This document shows positions 1-6,398 of a stretch of DNA of 64,000 nucleotides, one piece after another. Position 1 is the first letter of the stretch, and each line of letters starts with the position of its first letter. The position numbers were made by a program, and so were the translations under genes. The notes below the pieces were generated by a model. It was given only the letters and a program-made list of their open reading frames with translations, did no database searches and was not told where the DNA came from. This stretch comes from WTFY01 sp965203725 (GTDB lineage Bacteria; Pseudomonadota; Gammaproteobacteria; UBA4575), in assembly GCA_965203725.1 (NCBI GenBank), contig CBDBDH010000003.1, forward strand, positions 1-64,000, read 5' to 3'.

Positions 1-1
1 C

Positions 2-30
2 CCTACCTACCTTACGAACAATCAATGACT
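2..30 (+). repeat. Leader repeat type A, copy 1
   Basis: CCTACCTACC and ACAATCAATGACT-like sequence just upstream of the first gene. A near-identical copy lies at 1509-1536, also just upstream of a start codon. The two copies differ by one base gain and a few substitutions. It is probably a duplicated 5' leader or promoter-proximal segment of this accessory region. Function is unknown. Confidence 0.6.
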
Positions 31-44
31 TAGGAGAAAATGAC

Positions 45-382
45 ATGACAGACGCAAGCGACATCACAGAGCGAGGACAGGCCATTGACTGGGTGGAGAG
101 CACGCTAGAGAGCAATGCCCACTACGAGCACGCAAGCCCGTTCCTGCACGACTTTGTAGAGAAGGTCGTCAAGGGCATCCAGAAGCCCGAGGACGACGCC
201 AACACCTGCAGCAAATCTTCGAAAAGCTGGACGATCCGGCAGTCAGTGCCGAGGAGATCGCGTTGGGGGGCGATCTGGCATTGTTGATGGAAGCGCTGGA
301 TAACGACGGCATGAACCAGATCATCAACGAAGCCCTGACCCTTGGCGTGGAGACCTATCGTACCTATCAGAAGGGCGCATAG
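45..382 (+). pseudogene. Small accessory gene broken by a frameshift
   Basis: The reading frame opens at ATG 45, eight bases after an AGGAG ribosome site, and reads well to about 205. It then continues as a good, acidic, helix-rich frame only after a shift into the frame ending at TAG 380-382 (...LQQIFEKLDD... to ...TYRTYQKGA). Without the shift it ends at 287 in low-quality peptide. The joined product would be about 112 residues. There is no classic slippery heptamer at the join, so an indel mutation or assembly error is more likely than programmed frameshifting. I recognise no family. Confidence 0.55.
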
Positions 383-462
383 GCGGATGCGGATATGCCC
401 ATTCTTGCGAGTGGGCATTCCGGATCGGCACGAGCCATCCACAACAAGAAAGGAGAATGAAC

Positions 463-726
463 ATGAGACGATTCAGAGTCACGCGCAAACGTACCATCCT
501 GCTGCATTGCCATGCAGGGGACGACGTTACGTTTTTGAACGCTGAAACCCCAGCTCGGGCGATTTGGCGCGTCATCAAGAGGGACAGGGAGATCTGGAAT
601 CCCCGTGAACAGAAGCATTCCGATTACAGGGTGAGGGAGATCCCGCCGATACACGGAAACATGGATTTGGGTGATGGCCTTTGGTACCTGCTGCCTGTCA
701 CACCCAAACGACGGGAGGCCGCATGA
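463..726 (+). CDS. Hypothetical small basic protein
   Basis: An 87-residue protein of unknown function, rich in Arg, with no membrane segment or signal peptide. An ATG at 457 is in the same frame, but the AAAGGAG site at about 448-455 is best spaced for ATG 463, so that start is chosen. Its stop overlaps the next ATG as ATGA at 723-726, implying translational coupling with the following gene. It lies in a run of small plus-strand accessory genes. No family is recognised. Confidence 0.6.
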   Translation: MRRFRVTRKRTILLHCHAGDDVTFLNAETPARAIWRVIKRDREIWNPREQKHSDYRVREIPPIHGNMDLGDGLWYLLPVTPKRREAA

Positions 727-947
727 ACGACATCGACGCACGGATCACGACCAGCAACACGCGCTGCCGCATCGAACCCGTATCCGATACCGCAAGGGAC
801 TGGATGGAGCACAACGTGTTCCATCAGACCTGCGGGGAGCTGCGTGCACCGTATCTGTTCGGCCCGGTGCAGGGCAAGCGCATTCACGACGACATGCTGA
901 AAGCCGGCATGACGTTACATCTTGTACAGGTGAGCTACCAGTACTGA
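723..947 (+). CDS. Hypothetical small protein, coupled to upstream gene
   Basis: A 74-residue protein starting at ATG 723, which overlaps the previous stop by four bases (ATGA). It has a compact fold-like composition with motifs such as DTARDWMEH and a C-terminal hydrophobic strand LHLVQVSY. The coupling suggests that it and the upstream 87-residue protein are made together. No domain is recognised and no signal peptide is present. It is typical of phage or ICE accessory genes. Confidence 0.55.
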   Translation: MNDIDARITTSNTRCRIEPVSDTARDWMEHNVFHQTCGELRAPYLFGPVQGKRIHDDMLKAGMTLHLVQVSYQY

Positions 948-985
948 AGGCACACCCAAATTCACACATTCCAGGAGAAGTAAAG

Positions 986-1426
986 ATGACCTATGAATTC
1001 AACGAGGACCAGCTCGCCTGGCTGGAAGCGCTGGAGTCTGGCGAGCACGAGCAAGGCTACAACGGCCTGAAACGACGCATCATGGATGGCGATGGCAACG
1101 GGCGCACCTGCTTTTGCTGCCTTGGCCTCGCGTGCCATGTGCTCGATCCCGATGGCTTTTCGGACTTCGGCAGGCCTGCCGCGATACTGGAGGATGGCAG
1201 CGAGTCCGAACTCTACGCATACCACGGGGGCGAGGGCTTTCTGGACGCATCCATGACCGACCGCCTGAAGCTGAACGGACCCTCCGGGGATGCGCTGGAC
1301 GAGCACAGCGAAAGCTTGGTTGGATCTGACCTGATCCAGCTAAACGACCACGGCACGCACAGCTTCGCGGACATCGCTCGCGAGCTGCGCGAGAACCCCG
1401 AGCGATATTTCAGGGACGCACGCTGA
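986..1426 (+). CDS. Phage-type CCLG hypothetical protein
   Basis: A 146-residue protein that starts at ATG 986 after an AGGAG site. It shows a Cys-rich CFCCLGLACHVLDP segment near residues 45-60 and a C-terminal LNDHG...SFADIARELRENPERYF segment. This arrangement (a CCLG box, then LND-G-xSF-xIA-x-L) recurs in uncharacterised phage and prophage proteins. I infer membership of that group from the pattern. The biochemical role is unknown. It probably ends a small transcription unit, because the spaced 9-bp inverted repeat at 1439-1494 follows. Confidence 0.7.
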   Translation: MTYEFNEDQLAWLEALESGEHEQGYNGLKRRIMDGDGNGRTCFCCLGLACHVLDPDGFSDFGRPAAILEDGSESELYAYHGGEGFLDASMTDRLKLNGPSGDALDEHSESLVGSDLIQLNDHGTHSFADIARELRENPERYFRDAR

Positions 1427-1438
1427 AACCATGAATTT

Positions 1439-1494
1439 CCCGAGATCTGCCAAAAATCGGCCTCCGTATTTGCGCTGTATTGGACGATCTCGGG
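1439..1494 (+). terminator. Spaced inverted repeat after the CCLG gene
   Basis: Arms CCCGAGATC (1439-1447) and GATCTCGGG (1486-1494) are perfect inverted repeats separated by 38 bases. There is no T-run, so it may be a stem-loop in the mRNA, a protein-binding site or a weak terminator. Confidence 0.35.
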
Positions 1495-1508
1495 TTCGGA
1501 TGGGCAGA

Positions 1509-1536
1509 CCTACCTACCTACAAACAATCAATGACT
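1509..1536 (+). repeat. Leader repeat type A, copy 2
   Basis: CCTACCTACC and ACAATCAATGACT-like sequence matches 2-30 almost exactly. It sits 15 bases before the start codon of the next gene. Two unrelated coding regions therefore share the same 5' leader. Confidence 0.6.
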
Positions 1537-1550
1537 AGAGGTAAACGACT

Positions 1551-1835
1551 ATGAAGATGATCGACAAGAACCGCAAGGCCATCAATGGCATTTTCCAGAA
1601 GGTATCCGAAACCCCTGCCAGCAAGGACTATTACGAGGAAATCAAGTCCAAGCTGGATGGCGGGCAAGTCCGCTACACCTATGGCGACATCGACGATGGA
1701 GAAAACCATTTTCACTGGAAGGTGCAGCTATGGTCTACGAACGACGAACCCGAGAAGGCGGTCCATTTGACCAAGGTGCAGTACAGCGGCGAGGTCGGGG
1801 ACGGACATCTTTGCTGGGAGATCGACGGAAGCTAG
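1551..1835 (+). CDS. Hypothetical acidic protein
   Basis: A 94-residue protein of unknown family, starting at ATG 1551 after an AGAGG site and the type A leader. The N-terminal half is helical and charged; the C-terminal half is strand-like (RYTYGDIDD, FHWKVQLW, HLCWEIDGS). There is no signal peptide or membrane segment. It is followed at once by a GC-rich hairpin (GGGGCAC...GTGCCCC, 1841-1860). Context suggests an element accessory gene. Confidence 0.6.
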   Translation: MKMIDKNRKAINGIFQKVSETPASKDYYEEIKSKLDGGQVRYTYGDIDDGENHFHWKVQLWSTNDEPEKAVHLTKVQYSGEVGDGHLCWEIDGS

Positions 1836-1840
1836 GGGAT

Positions 1841-1860
1841 GGGGCACACGGACGTGCCCC
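1841..1860 (+). terminator. Hairpin after the 94-residue gene
   Basis: GGGGCAC and GTGCCCC form a 7-bp perfect stem with a 6-base loop, directly after the stop codon. There is no poly-T tail. Similar GC-rich hairpins follow the next two genes (2630-2655 and 3135-3160). Confidence 0.5.
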
Positions 1861-1933
1861 CGCTGTCTGCGGGTGTGTTACCCGTATTGATGAAGCCGAA
1901 AGGCAGAAACAGCAAACCAAAGGAGACGAAACC
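1859..1933 (+). promoter_or_regulatory. Leader type B, copy 1, with alternative hairpins
   Basis: The leader of the clamp-like gene. CCCGC-TGTCT-GCGGG can form one stem; the same GCGGG can instead pair within CGGGT-GTGTT-ACCCG. The two stems exclude each other. The 26-base core is repeated exactly at 2653-2678, and similarity continues to the ribosome site (CAGAAACAGCAA...AAAGGAGAC). This looks like a duplicated cis-regulatory leader or attenuator. Function is inferred, not shown. Confidence 0.5.
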
Positions 1934-2623
1934 ATGAAGAAAAATGAATCGGTAAACATTGATCTGGTGAAATTCCAGAAGGCGATGAATTTCGCCGCCA
2001 AAAAGGACGTGCGCTACTACCTGCTCGGCGTGTGCATCCAGCCCTGCCCGCTAGGCGGGACGATGATCGTGGGCACGGACGGGCATGTGCTCGGCGTTTT
2101 CCACGACCCGCAAGGGAAGTGTGATTCGGAAGTGATCCTGAGCCTGAAAAACAAGCGCGATATTGCCCAGTTCATCAAGGACGGGGCCGTGCGGGCAGTC
2201 ATCACGCGCAATGAGGACGACGTGGTGGAGTTCAGACTGTACAACGAGGCTCAGTGCAAGGGTGACTGCCAGCACGCCATGCAAAAGGCGCGGTATCCCG
2301 TGAACAAGGCCATCATCGAGGCGCGTTATCCGGGATGGGAGCGCCTGATGCCCGCCGAGCTGCCCAAGACCGAGAAGCCGTTGGTGGACGGGGTGCGGGT
2401 GCAGAACCTTGAGCGGTTCGCATTCAGCCGAAAGGTGGACAAGAGCCATGCCGGCATCCGCCTCTACCCCACGGGCAAGGAGAAGGTCATGGTCGTGTTC
2501 ATTCACAAGGAACCCGATTTCATCGGCCTGATCATGCCTACACGCTACGATCAGAAGGACCAGGACTCGTGGTGGCTCAAGCTCGCCAGGCAGCGCAAGG
2601 AGGCATTGAAGAAAGCGGCGTAA
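1934..2623 (+). CDS. Sliding-clamp (DnaN)-like phage/ICE protein
   Basis: A 229-residue protein starting at ATG 1934 after AAAGGAG. It resembles the phage-type proteins related to the DNA polymerase III beta clamp. It has VRYYLLGVCI followed by GGTMIVGTDGHVLGVFHD (residues about 22-60), matching the clamp hallmark of a strand then TDGH-R/V-L. Later it has ARYPGWERLMP (about 125-136), corresponding to the clamp FPDY-R-V-P motif. It is shorter than full DnaN (about 370 residues) and so cannot be the housekeeping clamp. A role in element DNA replication or as a clamp mimic is inference. Confidence 0.65.
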   Translation: MKKNESVNIDLVKFQKAMNFAAKKDVRYYLLGVCIQPCPLGGTMIVGTDGHVLGVFHDPQGKCDSEVILSLKNKRDIAQFIKDGAVRAVITRNEDDVVEFRLYNEAQCKGDCQHAMQKARYPVNKAIIEARYPGWERLMPAELPKTEKPLVDGVRVQNLERFAFSRKVDKSHAGIRLYPTGKEKVMVVFIHKEPDFIGLIMPTRYDQKDQDSWWLKLARQRKEALKKAA

Positions 2624-2629
2624 GGCGAA

Positions 2630-2655
2630 GGGAGGGGGCAAGGATGCCCTCTCCC
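2630..2655 (+). terminator. Hairpin after the clamp-like gene
   Basis: GGGAGGGGGCA and TGCCCTCTCCC pair over 11 positions with one mismatch around an AGGA loop, seven bases after the stop codon. There is no T-tail. It may act as terminator, RNA stabiliser or processing site. Confidence 0.5.
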
Positions 2656-2731
2656 GCTGTCTGCGGGTGTGTTACCCGCACTGATGTAGGCGAAAGCCAG
2701 AAACAGCAACCAAAACCAAAGGAGACAGACC
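2653..2731 (+). promoter_or_regulatory. Leader type B, copy 2, with alternative hairpins
   Basis: A second copy of the leader at 1859-1933. Here the second stem is stronger (GCGGGT-GTGTT-ACCCGC, 6 bp). The first stem CCCGC/GCGGG is kept and overlaps both the upstream hairpin and the second stem, so up to three structures compete. It precedes the DUF3577 gene. Confidence 0.5.
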
Positions 2732-3121
2732 ATGAACGATGAAAAGTATTTTGACCTGCAGACCACGGGAGTGGGGTATCTGCGTAAGGTCGAGGACGTT
2801 AAACCCGACGAGGGCTCGCCCTATGTCGAAGTGACCATTGCCGCACTTCGCGGGCGCACGGGCCAAATCCAGTACACGCACTTCGAGTGCAGCGTGGTGG
2901 GCAGCAAGGCACAGGCCACCATCAATGAGCTGCGATCTGCCGTGGAGGGCGATCTCAAGGTACTGGTCGGGTTCACGATCAGCAACCTGCACCTGGAGCT
3001 TGGCACCTACCAGGGCGGCGAGCGCGACGGGCAGATCAAGGCGCGACTGAAAGGCCGGCTGCTGCGTATCTCGTATGCCAAGGTGGATGGGCAACCGTTC
3101 ATTTCCAACAAAGCTGCATAG
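2732..3121 (+). CDS. STY4534-family ICE protein (DUF3577)
   Basis: A 129-residue protein that I recognise as DUF3577, the STY4534-family ICE replication protein. It has the expected KYFDLQTTGVGYLRKV start, an ALRG...YTHFECSVVGSKAQ middle, a VLVGFTISNLHLE segment, and the RLLRISYAKVDGQPF ending. These proteins are found on SPI-7/PPHGI-like integrative and conjugative elements, and the fold is thought to be OB-like. Finding it next to a clamp-like gene supports an ICE-derived replication/accessory module. No relaxase, ATPase or T4SS gene is in this window. It starts at ATG 2732 after AAAGGAGAC. Confidence 0.75.
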   Translation: MNDEKYFDLQTTGVGYLRKVEDVKPDEGSPYVEVTIAALRGRTGQIQYTHFECSVVGSKAQATINELRSAVEGDLKVLVGFTISNLHLELGTYQGGERDGQIKARLKGRLLRISYAKVDGQPFISNKAA

Positions 3122-3134
3122 TGCAAAGAGGATT

Positions 3135-3160
3135 GGGGGCACATTCATTGATGTGCCCCC
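3135..3160 (+). terminator. Perfect 10-bp hairpin
   Basis: GGGGGCACAT and ATGTGCCCCC form a perfect 10-bp stem around a TCATTG loop, 13 bases after the DUF3577 stop. It is followed by TACATGAATTAATG rather than a U-run. It is the strongest of the intergenic hairpins in this region. Confidence 0.6.
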
Positions 3161-3189
3161 TACATGAATTAATGTGAAAGGAGAGAGCA

Positions 3190-3552
3190 ATGGACAAGCA
3201 AAAGCTGAATGAGCTGGCAGACCACATCGACGAGCTGCATCGGGAAAGCCCGGAGAAGTTCAACATGAAAGAGTACGAGATCTGCAACTCGCCCGCGTGT
3301 ATTGCAGGCCATACGGTTCACTACTTCGAGCCTGAGAAGTTCCTCAAGAATGTTGCGGGCGATGAGGATGTGGAGAATCTGCACGATCTGGCTGCCGAGA
3401 TTCTGGACCTTGCCAGTGACACGGCATTTCCCCTGTTTATCCCGAGGCACCCAAAAGCCTACGATGCCACGGCTGCCCAAGGTGCCAAGGTGCTGCGGCT
3501 TCTGGCTAAGACCGAGAAGGTGAAGTGGGAAGAGGTAGTCAAGGAGGGATGA
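3190..3552 (+). CDS. Phage-type hypothetical protein with CNSPACIAGH box
   Basis: A 120-residue protein starting at ATG 3190 after AAAGGAGAG. Residues about 35-46 read EICNSPACIAGHTV. This Cys-x-x-x-x-Cys-I-A-G-H type box is common in uncharacterised phage and plasmid proteins, usually with a preceding helix and a following AAEILDL...F helix, as here. It has no signal peptide. It is the last convincing gene of the plus-strand run before the XRE regulators. Function is unknown. Confidence 0.65.
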   Translation: MDKQKLNELADHIDELHRESPEKFNMKEYEICNSPACIAGHTVHYFEPEKFLKNVAGDEDVENLHDLAAEILDLASDTAFPLFIPRHPKAYDATAAQGAKVLRLLAKTEKVKWEEVVKEG

Positions 3553-3851
3553 GAGGCTACGCGACCCAGGCGCTGGACAACCTGGAGGATGGCATCAAGG
3601 TCTGTGCCATCCTTCGGAAGCGGGGATCTGCGCGGATTTTGGCAAATCGGGCAGAAATCGGGAAAATCTGGCCGACGAGGATCGCCTGTAAGCGACGATC
3701 TCGACATGAGCCATACCCTAGCATCCCTGAAATCCGTGCATTTTTTGAACAATCGGACGACTACAGAGAAAATGAAACTGATGCACGCGGGGCGTATTGC
3801 TCGGGATTTTTTCTATATTCCAGTGGTTCTCCATGGACCCATGCGTGGTGA
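3549..3851 (+). CDS. Possible small ORF, doubtful
   Basis: A 100-residue frame whose ATG overlaps the preceding stop (ATGA). The AAGGAGGG site lies only one or two bases from the ATG, which is too close for good initiation. The first 60 residues are plausible, but the C-terminal half (Ser/Tyr/Trp-rich) looks non-coding, and an alternative frame at 3589-3906 competes. It may be a degenerate gene or simply intergenic. Otherwise nothing is visible between 3553 and 3916 except AT-rich sequence just before the XRE gene. Confidence 0.2.
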   Translation: MRGYATQALDNLEDGIKVCAILRKRGSARILANRAEIGKIWPTRIACKRRSRHEPYPSIPEIRAFFEQSDDYRENETDARGAYCSGFFLYSSGSPWTHAW

Positions 3852-3916
3852 GGTAAGGCATTTTCAGAGACAGGGGGGTATGATGAAATCATGCCACGAG
3901 CTTTAGGAATTTTCGT

Positions 3917-4120
3917 ATGCAATCAGAATCAAATGACAAGTTTTTAACCCCGGATCAGCTCAAGCAAATCCGGAAACGTACAGGGTTATCCCAGTCAAAG
4001 TTTGCCCCTCTACTTGGACTGACTAATAGCCGCATCATCCGCCGCTATGAAGCCGGAGAAAAACTCCCACCTGATTCTATCTTGGAACAGTATCACAGGC
4101 TGCGCGATGGGAAATTGTGA
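3917..4120 (+). CDS. Small XRE-family HTH regulator, copy 1
   Basis: A 67-residue protein, essentially one helix-turn-helix domain: LTPDQLKQIRKRTGLSQSK, then LLGL and the IRRYEAGEKLPP segment typical of XRE/Cro-type proteins. It probably binds DNA as a dimer and regulates the element. It is followed 33 bases later by a close paralogue (4154-4357) sharing the L-T-x-x-x-L-x-Q-I-R, R-YEAG-x-K-x-PP and LRDGKL positions. Tandem duplication is the simplest explanation. There is no toxin-like partner nearby, so a HigA-type antitoxin role is possible but unsupported. Confidence 0.7.
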   Translation: MQSESNDKFLTPDQLKQIRKRTGLSQSKFAPLLGLTNSRIIRRYEAGEKLPPDSILEQYHRLRDGKL

Positions 4121-4153
4121 CTATGCGAGCGACCCAGACTACTTGGCATCCGA

Positions 4154-4357
4154 ATGAAATCAGAATTAGATATTGAACCCCTGACATCGGAGGAACTCCG
4201 TCAAATCAGGGAGGACGCAAACTTAACACAAGCGGCACTTGCCAGCCGGTTCGGCCTGTCGGATGGGCGCAGCATCCGCTACTATGAGGCAGGGTCCAAG
4301 CCTCCTCCTGGTCCTGTTTTGATACTGTACCATCTGCTGCGCGACGGGAAATTGTAA
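4154..4357 (+). CDS. Small XRE-family HTH regulator, copy 2
   Basis: A 67-residue paralogue of the preceding gene with the same length and the same ending (LRDGKL). The HTH reads LRQIREDANLTQAALASRFG then YYEAGSKPPPG. Roughly half of the residues match copy 1, so the duplication is old and the two may bind different sites. It is downstream in the same orientation with 33 bases between, consistent with co-transcription. Confidence 0.7.
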   Translation: MKSELDIEPLTSEELRQIREDANLTQAALASRFGLSDGRSIRYYEAGSKPPPGPVLILYHLLRDGKL

Positions 4358-4842
4358 ACACGCATACTTTGCGAAGCACATTAACACTAGGTACTCTATG
4401 CGCCTCAAAATGGAGACTTGATGTTCTCAGCATGGGATACTGATTTAATACATGCTAGAAACCTGCAAGATAAGGAACTGAGGCAGAAGCAGGAGTTGGT
4501 CAGAAAAGATTGCGCTACTCAAATCCCACCCATTAGATTTGGTCCATTTTAGGCTATGATAATGTGCAGACAATTGGTGTGGGGCAACAATAGGGGCAAC
4601 TAAAATAGCTTCCTAACATAGACTCTATATATATCAGATATTTATTTATGTTGTTCGGTAGATATACGACCCACCATTAATTTCAGGGTCCGTACCGGGC
4701 CAGCTCAGCAGTCGAAGATAGATCAAACAGATACGGGTTAGTATGGTTAGGAGGCTGTGTGAAGTGTACCTTTATCCAGCTTTAAGGTTCTACGCAACTC
4801 CGTCATTTTATCAGCGTCACCATGAGATGGTCAGAGTAACCT
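4358..4842. other. Gene-free border region with GGGGCAAC direct repeat
   Basis: There is no convincing gene in this 485-base stretch. It is AT-rich compared with the core genome and has many stops in all frames. GGGGCAAC occurs twice (4581-4588 and 4593-4600) with AATA between. GC-rich GGGGCAAC-type direct repeats are often seen close to tyrosine-integrase genes, so it may be a relic of an element border, but no integrase is present here. Confidence 0.4.
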
Positions 4843-5205
4843 TTACATCCAATCGTCAACTTCAAGGCCCGGGACACGGCTGAACTCGCTAGTGTTCTTC
4901 GTTACAAGTGTTGCACCGAGTGCTCTCGCATGGGCAGCAATCAGCAGGTCATTGTGCCCAATCGGGAGACCGATTCGCTCCAGTTCACTGCGGATCGAGC
5001 CGTAGTGCCTGTCTGCGGGTTCCTCCAGGGGGAGGGTTTCAATCGCCGAGAGTACAGCATCGAGTTGTTTAGTCAGGCGCATGGGCCCGCGGCGTTTTGC
5101 ACCGTATCGAAGCTCGGATGCAACGATAATGCTAACGGCTAGGCTTCCTGGCTCAAGGGCGGCAGCCCGTTGCGCGATGGGACCGCCTGACCGGGACAAT
5201 GACAA
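4843..5205 (-). pseudogene. vapC: Truncated VapC-type PIN toxin
   Basis: The frame matches VapC from about residue 20 to the end: a SIIVASELRYGAKRRGP helix, then LPLEEPADRHYG, then IGHNDLLIAAHARALGATLVTKN. The N-terminal beta strand with the first catalytic Asp (the LDTN motif) is absent, and the frame instead runs directly out of the vapB coding region. A deletion has fused the two genes out of frame. Without the first Asp the metal site is incomplete, so RNase activity is unlikely. The remaining acidic positions (E in ASELRYG, D in GHNDLLIA) are present. Confidence 0.75.
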
Positions 5206-5347
5206 GACGGCTGTCCTCCTTGTAGATGATCACTTCGTCCGCCGACAGTTCAAATTCTCGCGGAATGCGAACCGCCTGATTGCGGCCATTGCGAAACAGC
5301 CGCGCATGGCGGGCAGACTCGGGAAGATTTTTCGAATCTGTAGGCAT
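5153..5347 (-). pseudogene. vapB: VapB-type antitoxin, C-terminus lost
   Basis: A 64-residue frame. The N-terminal half is a good AbrB/SpoVT-type VapB: HARLFRNGRNQAVRIPREFELSADEVIIYKED...LVIVPV. After that the expected toxin-binding tail is replaced by SHRATGCRP, read out of frame from vapC. The DNA-binding part is intact and could still bind the palindrome at 5341-5365, so this may persist as a solitary repressor. It overlaps the vapC remnant by 53 bases because of the deletion. Confidence 0.7.
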
Positions 5348-5365
5348 ATGTTAAACATATGCCTA
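5341..5365 (-). promoter_or_regulatory. Perfect palindromic operator at vapB start
   Basis: TAGGCATATG - TTAAA - CATATGCCTA is a perfect 10-bp inverted repeat. The vapB start codon (minus strand, 5347-5345) lies inside one arm. VapB-type antitoxins autoregulate through such palindromes, so this is probably the operator. Its preservation, although the toxin gene is destroyed, is notable. Confidence 0.65.
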
Positions 5366-5561
5366 CGTCCGTGGGAGGTCAATCCTCTTCTATTGTCGGC
5401 ATGGATGTGCTTTGGCGCGATGATCGATACAACAACCCCCGGTACCGCTGGTTGTATGGAGCCGAGAAGTTGCGGGCGAGGGCTCCACATCCGTAAGACT
5501 GCACTCGATAGATGAGTTCCGCCTTTTAAAAACAAATATAATCCCTGTTGTGAGGTTTTTG

Positions 5562-5600
5562 ATCCGATGGTCATGGGTTCGAATCCTGTACGATTCAACA
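5562..5600 (+). pseudogene. 3' remnant of a tRNA gene
   Basis: GGTCATGGGTTCGAATCC followed by TGTACGATTCA reads as the T-arm (loop TTCGAAT) and acceptor 3' strand of a tRNA. The minus strand encodes RTGFEPMT, the usual antisense signature of tRNA 3' ends. No matching 5' half precedes it. This fits an attachment-site remnant left by integration or excision of the accessory region at 1-4400. The tRNA identity cannot be fixed from the fragment. Confidence 0.5.
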
Positions 5601-5688
5601 CATCAACATTCCGGGGCGGCTTTTCTGAAAAATTTTAGTACACTCCGGCTTCAAAACTCGGGCAGAAAAAATGGATTAAGGTAAGGAC

Positions 5689-6168
5689 ATGAGAAGCGTA
5701 ATTTATTGCATTGGCGTTGCGGTTTTGGTCGGTATCAATTTAACTTTTGGCGGCCTGCTGTTCGCACAGCAAAGCACCATGGTGCAACCGCAAAATGTGA
5801 ACGTCGAGAATGGCGAGGTTCTTTATGCCAAGGCCTGTGCCTCCTGTCACGGGATTCTGCTTGAAGGCCAAAAAGACTGGAGGCAGGAGAGTGAGAGTGG
5901 GGTTTTCCCGGCACCTCCGCACGATGAAACCGGCCATACCTGGCACCATGGCGACAGGTTGCTGTTTACGTACACAAAATATGGAGGTGAGGCAATATTT
6001 GCTGCCAAGGGAATCGAGGGCGTAAAAAGCAACATGCCGGGCTTCGGCAAAGTCCTGAGCGACCAGGAAATCTGGGACATCCTGGCATTCATCAAGTCGA
6101 CCTGGTCGGAACGCATGCGCAAAGTGCAGGCCTCGAGAACCGAGGCGGAACGACTGGACAGGCGCTAA
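5689..6168 (+). CDS. Small periplasmic cytochrome c
   Basis: A 159-residue protein with an N-terminal signal peptide (about residues 1-26, ending LLFAQ). It has one CASCH haem-attachment motif near residue 46 and a probable distal Met ligand in the SNMPGFG segment near residue 117, followed by the DQEIWDILAFIKSTW helix of class I cytochromes. It probably shuttles electrons in the periplasm. It stands alone with no oxidase or dehydrogenase gene beside it, so its partner is unknown. The extra HHGDRLLFTYTKYGGE region between haem and Met is typical of c-type cytochromes beside copper or sulfur enzymes, but that link is weak. Confidence 0.85.
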   Translation: MRSVIYCIGVAVLVGINLTFGGLLFAQQSTMVQPQNVNVENGEVLYAKACASCHGILLEGQKDWRQESESGVFPAPPHDETGHTWHHGDRLLFTYTKYGGEAIFAAKGIEGVKSNMPGFGKVLSDQEIWDILAFIKSTWSERMRKVQASRTEAERLDRR

Positions 6169-6290
6169 AAACACAGAAGTGGCTCTGGTGGGCGTCAACC
6201 GTTCCAATTCGAGGCCGGGAATTCACCCGCGAGCGCTTGATCAGTGAACCATCGGCAGCTAGAGGATGGTTGAGCATGACTCCCTGCGGT
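6169..6290 (-). pseudogene. Internally deleted copy of the downstream 90-residue gene
   Basis: On the minus strand SLIKRSRVNSRP is followed directly by RIGTVDAHQSHFCVF. The intact gene at 6399-6671 has SLIKRSLVNFQPP, then about 37 further residues, then EIGTVDNYLGHFCIF. So this copy has lost the middle of the protein but kept both flanks in frame. It is a shrunken tandem duplicate with no good start and is probably a pseudogene. Confidence 0.6.
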
Positions 6291-6398
6291 GATTTCTGTG
6301 TACGGCCGTACCAGGGCACCGGACGCTGTTTGTCAATGCACTACCTGGCTCTACGGATCTGAAATTCCTGCGGCAAACAGGCTACAGATCATTCGCAG

